This document shows positions 5,960-13,024 of a stretch of 13,024 nt of DNA, one piece after another. The notes below the pieces were generated by a model. It was given only the letters and a program-made list of their open reading frames with translations. It was not told where the DNA came from and searched no databases. Positions within the stretch are counted from its first letter, which is position 1. Every line of letters starts with the position of its first letter. Both the position numbers and the translations under genes were made by a program. The stretch is from an uncultured Collinsella sp. (lineage in GTDB: Bacteria > Actinomycetota > Coriobacteriia > Coriobacteriales > Coriobacteriaceae): the NCBI GenBank assembly GCA_902494685.1, contig CABUUE010000018.1, forward strand, positions 1-13,024. The letters are read 5' to 3'.

Positions 5960-6523
5960 TCACGATCCCTCCTTTGAGCTTATTGTTTGCGGGACCAGAC
6001 GCACGGCGCGCAGACGACACGAAGCATCGCCAGCATCCGCGGCAACCGTCACCATATCGACCCAGCCGCGCCCATCGCGCACGATGGCGCCCCATACGTT
6101 GCCCTTAATATCGAGATAGCCGCTCAGGGCGAGCTGGGCCGTTGGCACCTCGCGGTAGGCGCGTAACATATCCGCCGCTGCCTCGGTCATCGGTCGGTCC
6201 TCGGACCATGCAAGCCGGACCGCAATCGCGTTGTCCTCAGGTGAATCCGTCGCAGTGCCAGACCGCTTGTCGAGCGTCCGCAGAAAGGTTTGCGCCGTGA
6301 CAGCGACATCCGAATCGTCCGCATCTCGCATCTCATCTTTTTGAGACGCCACCGCCGAATCTGAGTCCGAATCGAAGGCGGCCCCAGGACGCTGCTGCCG
6401 CGCGGCGTTAAGCCCCCAAAGCACCGCCGCTATCGCCACGGTCAGGCAAGCAAACACCAGCAGCACCCCGATGGGGCGCTCGCCCTCTACAGGCTGTTGA
6501 TGCCCTCGCTGATAGCGTTCCAT
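5960..6523 (-). CDS. Single-pass membrane protein of the Tad operon, unrecognised
   Basis: A 187-residue protein that I do not recognise. A polar N-terminus (1-16) is followed by one hydrophobic helix (17-38, IGVLLVFACLTVAIAAVLWG), then an Asp/Ser-rich linker (50-73, DSDSDSAVASQKDEMRDADD) and a folded-looking domain (75-180) with alternating hydrophobic residues. The predicted topology is N-in, domain outside. There is one Cys outside (C169). The ATG at 6523 lies inside flp and overlaps its 3' end by 37 bp. It is the only clear start, with AAGG about 10 nt upstream. It sits between two pilin genes, so a role in pilin handling or in a minor structural part is plausible, but this is position-based only. 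Confidence 0.7.
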   Translation of the reverse strand: MERYQRGHQQPVEGERPIGVLLVFACLTVAIAAVLWGLNAARQQRPGAAFDSDSDSAVASQKDEMRDADDSDVAVTAQTFLRTLDKRSGTATDSPEDNAIAVRLAWSEDRPMTEAAADMLRAYREVPTAQLALSGYLDIKGNVWGAIVRDGRGWVDMVTVAADAGDASCRLRAVRLVPQTISSKEGS

Positions 6524-6720
6524 AGATCTTGGACCTTGCCCTTAAATGCGACAATGGCAATGATGGCGATCACCACGAGCACGCCGACCAAGATGGCGTA
6601 TTCGGTGGTGCCCTGCGCACTCTCCTCCTGCAGTAGCTCCCCGGCATGCTGGCGAGCGCGAATTGACTGGCAAACAGCCCAGCTCCAGACCTTGCCAGCA
6701 ACGTCAGTCATCGTGTTCAT
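6487..6720 (-). CDS. flp: Flp-type prepilin, main pilus subunit
   Basis: A 77-residue prepilin. A long leader of about 35 residues (MNTMTDVAGKVWSWA...QEESA) precedes QGTTEYAILVGVLVVIAIIA (36-55), a single hydrophobic helix with the conserved Glu-Tyr pair (E40, Y41). A short polar tail NAISEGINSL follows. Flp prepilins are cut by a TadV/CpaA-type peptidase five residues before the Glu-Tyr pair, which here falls between A35 and Q36. The residue before the cut is normally Gly; here it is Ala. The mature subunit would be about 42 residues. GGGAGGA sits 5 nt before the ATG, a strong site suited to a highly made protein. The gene is 10 bp after tadC. Confidence 0.93.
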   Translation of the reverse strand: MNTMTDVAGKVWSWAVCQSIRARQHAGELLQEESAQGTTEYAILVGVLVVIAIIAIVAFKGKVQDLWNAISEGINSL

Positions 6721-6730
6721 GTATTCCTCC

Positions 6731-7372
6731 CTACATCATCCCGCCTGCTCCCAACAGCGGGCCCAATATGGACAGAAGCAACGCCGGCAAGATGAGTGTG
6801 CCGGTGGGAATCAGCAGCTTGACGGGCGCACGCTCGATCTCGCGCTCGACCGCGGCGCGATGAGCCGCACGGATCTCGCGACTTTGAGCGGCCAGTGTCT
6901 CGGCAAGTGGGGCACCCAGGGCGAGCGCCTGTCCCACCGTGATGGCAAAGGTCTCGAGCGCTCGCACGTCCAGGTCGCGCGCGGCGGCCAACAACTCGTC
7001 CTCACGCGTGCCCACGCCCACCTGCCACGCCATGCAGGCCCGCTCAAGTCGAAGAGCCAGCACTGACCGGCGGTTGGCGCAGAAAATCTCAAGCGCCGCA
7101 TCAAACGAAAGACCGGCCGAAAGACCCAAGCGCACAACATCGATCATCTCGGACACTTCGCCGAGCGACACTCGCGCCGGGCCGCCCGCTCCAACCGCGC
7201 CCTTCATTCGCGCGGTCAGAGCATCGACCACCGAGCGACCCGCGGCAGCGACCAGCACCGCCTCGCGCTTGCAGGCCTCTGCGATCTTGCGTGCATCCGC
7301 CCGATCCAAACCCGTCGCGACAAATACACTCAGAGCGCACAGGCAAGCCGCAACTGCAACCGGGGCGCTCAT
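6731..7372 (-). CDS. tadC: TadC-type inner-membrane platform protein
   Basis: A 213-residue membrane protein. It has an N-terminal helix (3-20), a cytoplasmic type II secretion F-domain (about 75-185, with SEMIDVVRLGLSAGLSFDAAL and ALALGAPLAETL), and a C-terminal hydrophobic hairpin (186-207, LLIPTGTLILPALLLSILGP). With TadB it forms the platform that couples the CpaF ATPase to pilus extension. It is shorter than typical TadC (about 300 residues) because the N-terminal part before the F-domain is reduced. The ATG overlaps the tadB stop as ATGA, so translation is likely coupled. Confidence 0.88.
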   Translation of the reverse strand: MSAPVAVAACLCALSVFVATGLDRADARKIAEACKREAVLVAAAGRSVVDALTARMKGAVGAGGPARVSLGEVSEMIDVVRLGLSAGLSFDAALEIFCANRRSVLALRLERACMAWQVGVGTREDELLAAARDLDVRALETFAITVGQALALGAPLAETLAAQSREIRAAHRAAVEREIERAPVKLLIPTGTLILPALLLSILGPLLGAGGMM

Positions 7373-8295
7373 AGCTCCACCCGCATAATGCGCCTGATAA
7401 CCACCAGGGCAACGGCGTTGAGGGCAAGACCCAGCACCACAGCGCCCGCGCCGGCAGGCGTCGCAAGACCGCGACGAAAATCTGCCGAAAGCAGCGCCAA
7501 CACCGCGCACATGCCCGTCGGCATCGCCGCGACCATATGCGCAGACATGCGGGCCTGCGACGTCTTAACATCTAGGCGGCGCTTGAGCTCAATGCGCTCC
7601 CCCACCATGCTCGACGCCTCGGACAGTAAGTCGGCAAGCGGAGCGCCGGTGCGCTGTGACACCTTAAGCGCCAAGGTCACAAGCGAAAGACCGGGGGCGT
7701 CGATGCGCACGAGCAAGTCATCGAGCGCGTCGGTCGCCGAGATGCCGCAATCGATCGCCGCCGCCACCCGCAAAAACTCGGTATGCACCGGTTCTTGCGC
7801 ATGAGCGCCCACAAAGCGCATGCCCTGAGCCAGCGAATGTCCCGAGGCAAGCGACATGGAAAGTGCGGTAAACGCCTCGGGCATGGCCTCTTCTGCATCG
7901 TGTTGCTCGCGCCGGCTCTCAAAGCCATCCCGAGCGGCGCCAACGGCAATCGGAGCAACAAGTCCCAAGGCAAATCCGAGGGGCGATAACGACACCATCG
8001 TTAGTAAAATGCAGCAGACACCGCTCGAGAGCAGCAGAAACGCCAAACGCCCCGAAGCATCTTCGATCACGAGGCCAAGGCGATGCGCCGGAGCCAGCGA
8101 TGCCCACGAACGGGCGATCTTTTTCAGCAGATCGTTTTCCACCAGCTCACGCGGCAGCTTCTCTGCCACCGTCTCGAGCGCCTGACGCGCCAGCTCCGCC
8201 GGCGGTACCTGCGGCACACGAGGTTCCGCCCCGCACGCCGTCGCAACAGAAAACCCTGCCAAACCCCCTACGACGAGGGGCACAGCGACCTCCAT
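7369..8295 (-). CDS. tadB: TadB-type inner-membrane platform protein
   Basis: A 308-residue protein, the usual TadB size. Hydrophobic segments lie at about 3-19, 84-103, 105-120, 253-270 and 282-300. The type II secretion F-domain occupies about 138-250: PEAFTALSMSLASGHSLAQGM, then ALKVSQRTGAPLADLLSEAS and a basic stretch ERIELKRRLDVKTSQARMSA. The start overlaps the 3' end of cpaF by 28 bp and has GAGGAGG upstream. It pairs with TadC at the membrane to assemble or retract the Flp fibre under CpaF. Confidence 0.9.
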   Translation of the reverse strand: MEVAVPLVVGGLAGFSVATACGAEPRVPQVPPAELARQALETVAEKLPRELVENDLLKKIARSWASLAPAHRLGLVIEDASGRLAFLLLSSGVCCILLTMVSLSPLGFALGLVAPIAVGAARDGFESRREQHDAEEAMPEAFTALSMSLASGHSLAQGMRFVGAHAQEPVHTEFLRVAAAIDCGISATDALDDLLVRIDAPGLSLVTLALKVSQRTGAPLADLLSEASSMVGERIELKRRLDVKTSQARMSAHMVAAMPTGMCAVLALLSADFRRGLATPAGAGAVVLGLALNAVALVVIRRIMRVEL

Positions 8296-9596
8296 TCGTC
8301 CACCTCCTCTTGTGTGAGCGTCCCCGACCGCAGGCCTTCTGCGATAAACGGCGGCTCGCGGTCAAGCTTCCAGGTGCGCTCGGCGGCATCGAAAGTCACA
8401 TAGCGCTCGAGCTCTACGCCGCCCGACGCGGCGCGACGCACCCCCGAATACGAGGAGACGAAACGCCTGCCATCGGCGTGGCGCTCGGACATCACGATGC
8501 CGTCGAGCGCCATGGCAATCTGCTCCTCGATGAGCTCGCTCGGCAGATCGATGCCATAACGTGCAAGCAACGTCAGACGCACCACGGTCTCCTGCTCGGA
8601 ACCCGCATGAAGCGTGGTGAGCGACCCGTCGTGGCCCGTGTTCATGGCCTGCAACATGTCGCAGCACTCGGCACCGCGCACCTCGCCCACCACGATGCGG
8701 TCGGGGCGCATGCGCAGGGCATTGGTCACCAGGTCGCGGATCGTCACCGCGCCCTCGCCCTCAATTGAAGCCTCGCGCGCCTCTAGGCGCACCACGTGCG
8801 GATGATGCGCAAACTTGAGCTCAGCAGAGTCCTCGATCGTCACGATGCGCTCGCCGGTGGAGATCTCGCATGACAACGCGTTGAGCAGGGTGGTCTTACC
8901 AGATCCCGTGCCTCCCGCAACCGCCAGGTCCTGTCGCAGCGACACAGCGCACGACAGCAGCTGCGCATACCAAAGCGGCAGCGACCCCAGCCCCACAAGC
9001 TCGTCCAGCGAGCAGATACGGTCCGAGAACTTTCGGATGGTGAGAATCGGTCCGTCAATCGCCACAGGCGGAATCACCGCGTTGACGCGATAGCCCGTTT
9101 TGAGGCGGGCGTTGACGATGGGGCTGCGCTCGTCGATACGGCGGCCAAGTGGCGAGATGATGCGGTCGATAAGCACCCGGATCTGCTCATCATCCTCAAA
9201 CGCATGCTCGATGGGGTACAAGACGCCGCCGCGTTCAAAGAAAGCCGAGCGGCAGCCGTTGATCATGATTTCGGTAACGGTGTCGTCCTCGATGAGCGGC
9301 TGCAACGGCCCCAAGCCCACCACGTCATCCAAAATCTCGTCGATGATAGTCTCGCGCTCGGGCGTCGCGAGATCGGTCGGCTCCTCAACATTGAGCGCCG
9401 CCTCCACCGCAGGACGCAATTCCGAGCGGGCAAGTGCCGGGTCGATATAGGCGCTGATACGCGCCACTTCGTCGTAACCCATGCGGTCCATCACGGCGCG
9501 CTTGGTGCGTCGTTTCACCGCGCGGCGACGCCCCGCATCTACAGGCGCTGCCGCCGCTGCAGCGCCGGCAGCCTTAATCCTCGTTTGCAGGCTCAT
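8268..9596 (-). CDS. cpaF: CpaF/TadA-type pilus assembly ATPase
   Basis: A 442-residue secretion ATPase of the GspE/VirB11 class that powers Flp pilus assembly from the cytoplasmic face. Visible elements: a basic low-complexity N-terminus (1-35, alanine- and arginine-rich), the N-terminal domain with DEILDDVVGLGPLQPLIED (86-104) and TEIMING, Walker A GGTGSGKTT (228-236), Asp box IEDSAEL (254-260), Walker B region RPDRIVVGEVRGAE (297-310), and His box TGHDGSLTTLHA (320-331). All catalytic motifs are present and the length is normal. The ATG overlaps the cpaE stop as ATGA. The family is certain. Confidence 0.96.
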   Translation of the reverse strand: MSLQTRIKAAGAAAAAAPVDAGRRRAVKRRTKRAVMDRMGYDEVARISAYIDPALARSELRPAVEAALNVEEPTDLATPERETIIDEILDDVVGLGPLQPLIEDDTVTEIMINGCRSAFFERGGVLYPIEHAFEDDEQIRVLIDRIISPLGRRIDERSPIVNARLKTGYRVNAVIPPVAIDGPILTIRKFSDRICSLDELVGLGSLPLWYAQLLSCAVSLRQDLAVAGGTGSGKTTLLNALSCEISTGERIVTIEDSAELKFAHHPHVVRLEAREASIEGEGAVTIRDLVTNALRMRPDRIVVGEVRGAECCDMLQAMNTGHDGSLTTLHAGSEQETVVRLTLLARYGIDLPSELIEEQIAMALDGIVMSERHADGRRFVSSYSGVRRAASGGVELERYVTFDAAERTWKLDREPPFIAEGLRSGTLTQEEVDEWRSLCPSS

Positions 9597-11242
9597 CGCT
9601 GATCACCCTCGCGCGACCAGGGAAGGCGAATACGCGGGCGTTCGGTGCGCATTGCACGGTCGGCGACCATATCGCTCCAAGGGCCGACGGCGCACCCCAG
9701 TTCCACGAGCATCTCGCGCGTGGCCTCGCGCACGCTGGTCGCAAAAGCGCTGGTCTGCCCCACTGCCTCATCAGCGCGCCCAAACGCCATGAGCGCGGCG
9801 AGATCCTGCCCGCCATCGGCGATACGAATCTTGGAGCTCAACGCACAGGCAATCTCAAAGCGCATGGCGACGTCCTCGTCTGCCCCGCGCGCACCGAACC
9901 GGTTGAACACGGCGCTCATGCGCGTGCGCGGCACACCTACTCGACTTGCCAGTTCAATGACGCGCGACGCCGATGTCGCGGACGACACCGCAGCATCGCC
10001 AACGATCAGGCAACGGTCGCTCGCCGCCACCGCAGCCGCCACGGCGTCGCCCCAAAAGACCGAGGTATCGATAAAGACCACGTCGGATTCGCGACGCAGG
10101 ACATCAAGCAGTAGCTCCACCGGACGTGCCATGAGCTCGGCTTGCTCGGGCGCCGCGACGGGACCCCAGAGCGTAACGCCCGGGGCGACGCGCATCGATG
10201 CGGCTACGATATCCGGCTCGGTGAGCGTGCCCGCCGCCGACGGCTCGATAAGTGCCGCCATATCGCGCGGAGCATCGACGCCTAACAAGTCGTAAAGGTT
10301 TCCAAACATCAGGTCCAGGTCGAGCACGGCGGCACGCAAGCCCAACAGCGACGATGCGTGTGCCATGGTGGCAACGATCGTCGACTTGCCGCAACCGCCC
10401 GAGCCCGAAATGACGCAGACGACCGGAGCTCGATGCGGCGAAGCGGCAGCGTCTGCCGGCGGCATCGGAGGCGGCGGGGCGGGCGTCGGTGACAGCGTCC
10501 CCGTCTCCCCCGCCGCAACTACACGCTGCGTCCAAGCCGGCATGTCAGCTTGTTCGGTCTGCGAGGCAGGCTCGTTCTGCGCAATCTGCTCATGCTGCAT
10601 CAGCGACAACTCGCCGCACCCGGCAAAGCCCTCAACTTCGTCGAGTTCATCCGCCAGATTCACGCCGTGCACGTATCCCATATCTACAGCCGGGGAGTCG
10701 CCAGCATGCTGCGCCGGCCCCCCAGCGTCATCGCATACAAGGGGGTTCCGGGGGCGCCGACCATGCTCGGCTTCCGCTTTTCCATAATCATCAACACGCG
10801 GGCCTCTTGTAGCGCGAGGCGCCCCGGGTTCCCTATCAACAAAAGCATCGGGCTCAATCGTCATGCGCCGATCGGAATCAACCGCTCCCTCGCCCGCTCG
10901 CCCGTTGCCGCATATACTGTGCGCAGCGATGACCTCGGTCGCCCCTGCGCGAAACAGCCCCTCGATATCCGACGGATCGAGTGCTTCTATCAACACGACC
11001 ACGCGACTCACGCGGCCTTCGGCCGTCAGGCGCGCAACAGTCTTGCGCACATCTTCGGTATCAAACAGAGACGCCGCGATGATGGCAGCTCCGCGGCGCG
11101 ACGGAAACGCCCGCGCCATGGAAACCAGCCCGTCCAGGTCACCCACGCGAAGCACCTGTGCACCCGTATCACGGCCCTCGACTTCCCGCTGCAACAGCCC
11201 GTAATCGCCGCACGCGCAGCACGCAAGCCAGATCGCCTTCAT
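9593..11242 (-). CDS. cpaE: CpaE/TadZ-type pilus localisation ATPase-like protein
   Basis: A 549-residue protein with three parts: a receiver-like domain without a clear phospho-acceptor setting (about 1-110), a long polar linker ending in PTPAPPPPMPP (115-265), and a MinD/ParA-type domain (270-510). The P-loop is SGSGGCGKST, with Lys286 present, but the signature Lys of the deviant Walker A motif (KGGxGK) is Ser281. VLDLDLMFG (307-315) and VVFIDTS (388-394) correspond to the Walker A' and B regions. TadZ/CpaE proteins place the Tad machine, usually at a pole. The ATG at 11242 is preferred; an adjacent GTG (11245) forming GTGA with the cpaB stop is equally possible. GGAGG lies 9 nt before the ATG. 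Confidence 0.9.
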   Translation of the reverse strand: MKAIWLACCACGDYGLLQREVEGRDTGAQVLRVGDLDGLVSMARAFPSRRGAAIIAASLFDTEDVRKTVARLTAEGRVSRVVVLIEALDPSDIEGLFRAGATEVIAAHSICGNGRAGEGAVDSDRRMTIEPDAFVDREPGAPRATRGPRVDDYGKAEAEHGRRPRNPLVCDDAGGPAQHAGDSPAVDMGYVHGVNLADELDEVEGFAGCGELSLMQHEQIAQNEPASQTEQADMPAWTQRVVAAGETGTLSPTPAPPPPMPPADAAASPHRAPVVCVISGSGGCGKSTIVATMAHASSLLGLRAAVLDLDLMFGNLYDLLGVDAPRDMAALIEPSAAGTLTEPDIVAASMRVAPGVTLWGPVAAPEQAELMARPVELLLDVLRRESDVVFIDTSVFWGDAVAAAVAASDRCLIVGDAAVSSATSASRVIELASRVGVPRTRMSAVFNRFGARGADEDVAMRFEIACALSSKIRIADGGQDLAALMAFGRADEAVGQTSAFATSVREATREMLVELGCAVGPWSDMVADRAMRTERPRIRLPWSREGDQR

Positions 11243-11901
11243 CACTCGTCGCCTCCGCTCTTTTTGCCGCGCGCCGTGGCGGGAATCGTCAAGCTGACCG
11301 TTCCCTTGCCCGAGGCTCCCAGCAGTTCCTTGACGTCTTCGGGGTCAGCCGCCAGCGTCACCCATTCGATCTTGCCCTCGCGCGTGGCACCGGAATCTTC
11401 ACTGGTATCGATCACGTACGCGCCGCACAGCCGATCGGTTACGCCGTCTTTTTGCACATACACATCCACGTAGCTGCCCACGCCCGTAGCACCGCCGACC
11501 GAGTGCTCGGCATCGACCGCCACCGAAACGGCGACCTTGCCCTTAGGCACCTCGAGCTTGTGGCTCTCGGCCTTGGTGTAGACATTGCAGATCACGGCGT
11601 TTTTGGGAATACGCGAAGTCGTCACGTCGCCGCGCACCTGGCGCAGCTCGGTCGCCGCGTCACGCGGCAGCAGACTCGTCAGCCATTCCTGGGTTATGAC
11701 ATTGGTCTCATCGAGGGTCTCGCCCACATCGATATCGCGCGCCGCGACGCATACCTCGACGCGATCGCCACCGTACTTGGCCAAGGTCTCAGCCTGGACC
11801 TGTTCGGCTTGCGAGCGGATCGACGAGCCGTAAACCATGCAGAGCAGAGCAGCGAGCACGCCCGCGACCAGACTGATGGCGATGCGCTTGCTCTTGTTCA
11901 C
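11242..11901 (-). CDS. cpaB: CpaB/RcpC-type pilus assembly protein with SAF domain
   Basis: A 219-residue protein with an N-terminal signal-anchor helix (6-25, RIAISLVAGVLAALLCMVYG). A SAF domain follows (about 48-108; VEVCVAARDIDVGETLDETNV...SRIPKNAVI). The C-terminal RcpC-like part (118-212) contains KGKVAVSVAVDAEHSVGG and GSYVDVYV. CpaB is an exported component of Tad pilus assembly. The GTG at 11901 is chosen because AGGAG lies 5 nt upstream and it places the charged residues directly before the helix. An ATG at 11916 lacks a ribosome binding site and follows a small hairpin. It is the first gene of the pilus operon. Confidence 0.88.
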   Translation of the reverse strand: MNKSKRIAISLVAGVLAALLCMVYGSSIRSQAEQVQAETLAKYGGDRVEVCVAARDIDVGETLDETNVITQEWLTSLLPRDAATELRQVRGDVTTSRIPKNAVICNVYTKAESHKLEVPKGKVAVSVAVDAEHSVGGATGVGSYVDVYVQKDGVTDRLCGAYVIDTSEDSGATREGKIEWVTLAADPEDVKELLGASGKGTVSLTIPATARGKKSGGDE

Positions 11902-11906
11902 GGCCG

Positions 11907-11911
11907 CTCCT
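11907..11911 (-). promoter_or_regulatory. Ribosome binding site fixing the GTG start of cpaB
   Basis: AGGAG on the minus strand, 5 nt before the GTG at 11901. The upstream ATG at 11916 has no comparable site. Confidence 0.6.
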
Positions 11912-11924
11912 CTCATGGCAGTGC

Positions 11925-11938
11925 CGGGCGAATGCCCG
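11925..11938 (-). other. Small hairpin in the cpaB leader
   Basis: CGGGC-ATTC-GCCCG is a 5-bp GC-rich stem with a 4-nt loop, just before the ATG at 11916. It may weaken initiation there or shape the leader. It is short, so it could be chance in GC-rich DNA. Confidence 0.35.
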
Positions 11939-11998
11939 CACCACCATTGTCTGGGCGGTCAGAGTGCAAAGCGGCGCAATCGCGATCTTGGTTTTCGA

Positions 11999-12004
11999 TG
12001 TCAA
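11999..12004 (-). promoter_or_regulatory. Possible -35 box of the Tad operon promoter
   Basis: TTGACA, a perfect -35 match on the minus strand, about 100 bp before cpaB and directly downstream of the GCTGAC half-site cluster. The sequence 16-18 bp further on (ATTGCG/GATTGC) is a poor -10. If this is the promoter, it would probably need an activator. Confidence 0.4.
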
Positions 12005-12011
12005 ACCAATC

Positions 12012-12071
12012 GCTGACCAAAAGCTGACCAGCCCGTCAAGCTCGTGGCAAGGTTTTGGTCAGCACGTCAGC
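12012..12071. promoter_or_regulatory. Cluster of GCTGAC half-sites upstream of the Tad operon
   Basis: GCTGACCAAAA (12012-12022) has an exact inverted partner TTTTGGTCAGC (12053-12063). A second GCTGACC starts at 12023, 11 bp after the first. A further GTCAGC (12066-12071) lies 8 bp after the inverted copy. Four half-sites in 60 bp, next to the only TTGACA box here, look like a regulator binding region. The repeats could instead fold as alternative hairpins if transcription starts above them. Confidence 0.5.
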
Positions 12072-12101
12072 AAACTGCACGTTTCGAGGCTTTTTCGCAG
12101 C

Positions 12102-12135
12102 AAAAAAGCCGTCTCCCGAACAGTTGGGAGACGGC
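12102..12135 (-). terminator. Rho-independent terminator after rsgA
   Basis: GCCGTCTCCC / GGGAGACGGC is a perfect 10-bp stem with an 8-nt loop, followed by TTTTTT on the minus strand. It starts 18 nt after the rsgA stop and separates rsgA from the pilus operon. Confidence 0.95.
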
Positions 12136-12153
12136 TGTCATAGAAAAAATCAA

Positions 12154-13024
12154 TTACAGATGGACATCGGGATCGAGCATTTGAGCACTCACGCGCATGG
12201 ATGACGCCAAGTTTTGGAACGTTTCCAGACGCAGACTGTCGATCTGCCCGGCGTCCTCGGCCTCGCGAACGGCGCAACCCGGTTCGTGGGTATGCGTGCA
12301 GTCGCCAAACCGGCACGCGCGCGATGCCTCGACAATCTCGGGGAAGGCGCGCGCCAGACCCCGCTCGTGACCCACGAGCGGTAGGCTGCGCAGGCCCGGG
12401 GCATCGGCGATCACGCCGGCGTCGCCCGGCAGTGCCACCATCACGCGCGCGACGGTAGTGTGACGGCCCTGGTCGTCGCGTTCGCGCACACCGCCAGTCG
12501 CCAACGTATCGTGGCCCAGCAGCGCATTGAGCAGCGTCGACTTGCCGGCACCCGACTCGCCCAGAATCATGGCGCAGCTCCCGGCAGGCACGCAGGAACG
12601 AACCTCGTCCAGGCCGCGCCCCTCGGCAGAGGACGTCACGATCACGCGCACGTCCGGACCTACCAGGCGGCGCACGCGGTCCAGATCGCGCTCGAGCTCC
12701 TCGGCATCGCAGCGGTCAGCTTTGGTGAGCACCACCACCGGCTCGGCATCGCAGTCGAGCGCCAACACCAGCGAGCGCGCCACGCGGTCGAGCAGTACCT
12801 CGCCGGCACCGAGCGCCTGCACGATTAGCACACTATCCACGTTGGAGCAGAGCACCTGGCGCTCTCCGCGGGCACGGCCGCGCCAACGCTCAAAGCTCGT
12901 ACGGCGCGGCAGCACGCACTCAATCACGCCCATATCGTGCCCGGGAGCGCGGCGCACCGCCACACGGTCGCCCACGGCGGGCAGCAGGACCTCGTCCTCG
13001 CCGCGCGACTTGGCAAACCCCACG
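12154..13024 (-). CDS. rsgA: Ribosome small subunit-dependent GTPase RsgA, N-terminus missing
   Basis: The last 290 residues or so of RsgA (YjeQ), a GTPase that aids late 30S subunit maturation. The frame is open at the right edge, so the start and part of the OB-fold domain lie outside the window. The visible order is the circular permutation typical of the family: G4 TKAD (100-103), then G1 GESGAGKSTLLN (155-166), then the switch region GRHTT (186-190), then G3 DAPGLRS (207-213). The C-terminal zinc site is CRFGDC-THTH-EPGCAV (237-252), with ligands C237, C242, a His and C250. G3 has Ala where DTPG is usual. The strong terminator follows immediately. The identification is secure. Confidence 0.95.
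   Translation of the reverse strand, partial: VGFAKSRGEDEVLLPAVGDRVAVRRAPGHDMGVIECVLPRRTSFERWRGRARGERQVLCSNVDSVLIVQALGAGEVLLDRVARSLVLALDCDAEPVVVLTKADRCDAEELERDLDRVRRLVGPDVRVIVTSSAEGRGLDEVRSCVPAGSCAMILGESGAGKSTLLNALLGHDTLATGGVRERDDQGRHTTVARVMVALPGDAGVIADAPGLRSLPLVGHERGLARAFPEIVEASRACRFGDCTHTHEPGCAVREAEDAGQIDSLRLETFQNLASSMRVSAQMLDPDVHL

Noticed and set aside
8100..8768. Plus-strand open frame across tadB and cpaF
   Set aside because: It is antisense to two well-supported genes and has no motif or ribosome binding site of note.
11902..12101. Riboswitch, such as a cyclic-di-GMP type, in front of cpaB
   Set aside because: I could not match the conserved core of a known class, and the repeats lie upstream of the likely -35 box, which fits DNA sites better.

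Overview
The window is high-GC DNA with actinobacterial-style gene content. A Coriobacteriia gut bacterium, Collinsella-like, is my best guess. This rests on overall gene style and a GC-rich Tad locus, not on any database comparison. Every gene I can support is on the minus strand, so the transcription order is from high to low coordinates.

Region by region, in transcription order: (1) 13024-12154, the 3' part of rsgA, a circularly permuted ribosome-assembly GTPase, closed by a strong intrinsic terminator (12135-12102). (2) A spacer of about 200 bp with a cluster of GCTGAC half-sites and a possible promoter. (3) 11901-2311, a compact Tad/Flp pilus operon: cpaB, cpaE/tadZ, cpaF/tadA, tadB, tadC, flp, an unrecognised single-pass membrane protein, a second small Flp/TadE-type pilin, a TadE-like protein, a large TadG-like protein rich in cysteine, another TadE-like protein, and a DUF192 protein. 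(4) tRNA-Phe(GAA) at 2153-2081, with its own consensus promoter, a 5'-leader hairpin and a terminator. (5) A 1274-bp IS3-family insertion sequence (658-1931) with one uninterrupted DD35E transposase, sitting at the centre of an imperfect palindrome built from repeated GGAAA-n-GC-n-TCCC units (566-2023). (6) 372-1, the N-terminal part of a GH5-type beta-glucanase-like enzyme that runs off the left edge.

How the pilus genes should work together, from family knowledge: CpaF powers assembly of mature Flp subunits through the TadB/TadC inner-membrane platform. CpaE/TadZ places the machine, and CpaB and the TadE/TadG-like proteins act at or outside the membrane. No prepilin peptidase (TadV/CpaA) and no secretin are in the window. 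Lack of a secretin fits a monoderm cell. A peptidase must be encoded elsewhere.

Most genes in the operon overlap by 1-4 bp (ATGA, GTGA or TAATG junctions), which suggests translational coupling. The most interesting points are an Ala-Gln motif at the presumed cleavage site of all four pilin-like proteins, the Cys-rich TadG-like protein with a CxxCH motif, DUF192 as the coupled last gene of the operon, and the IS in the middle of a palindromic repeat.
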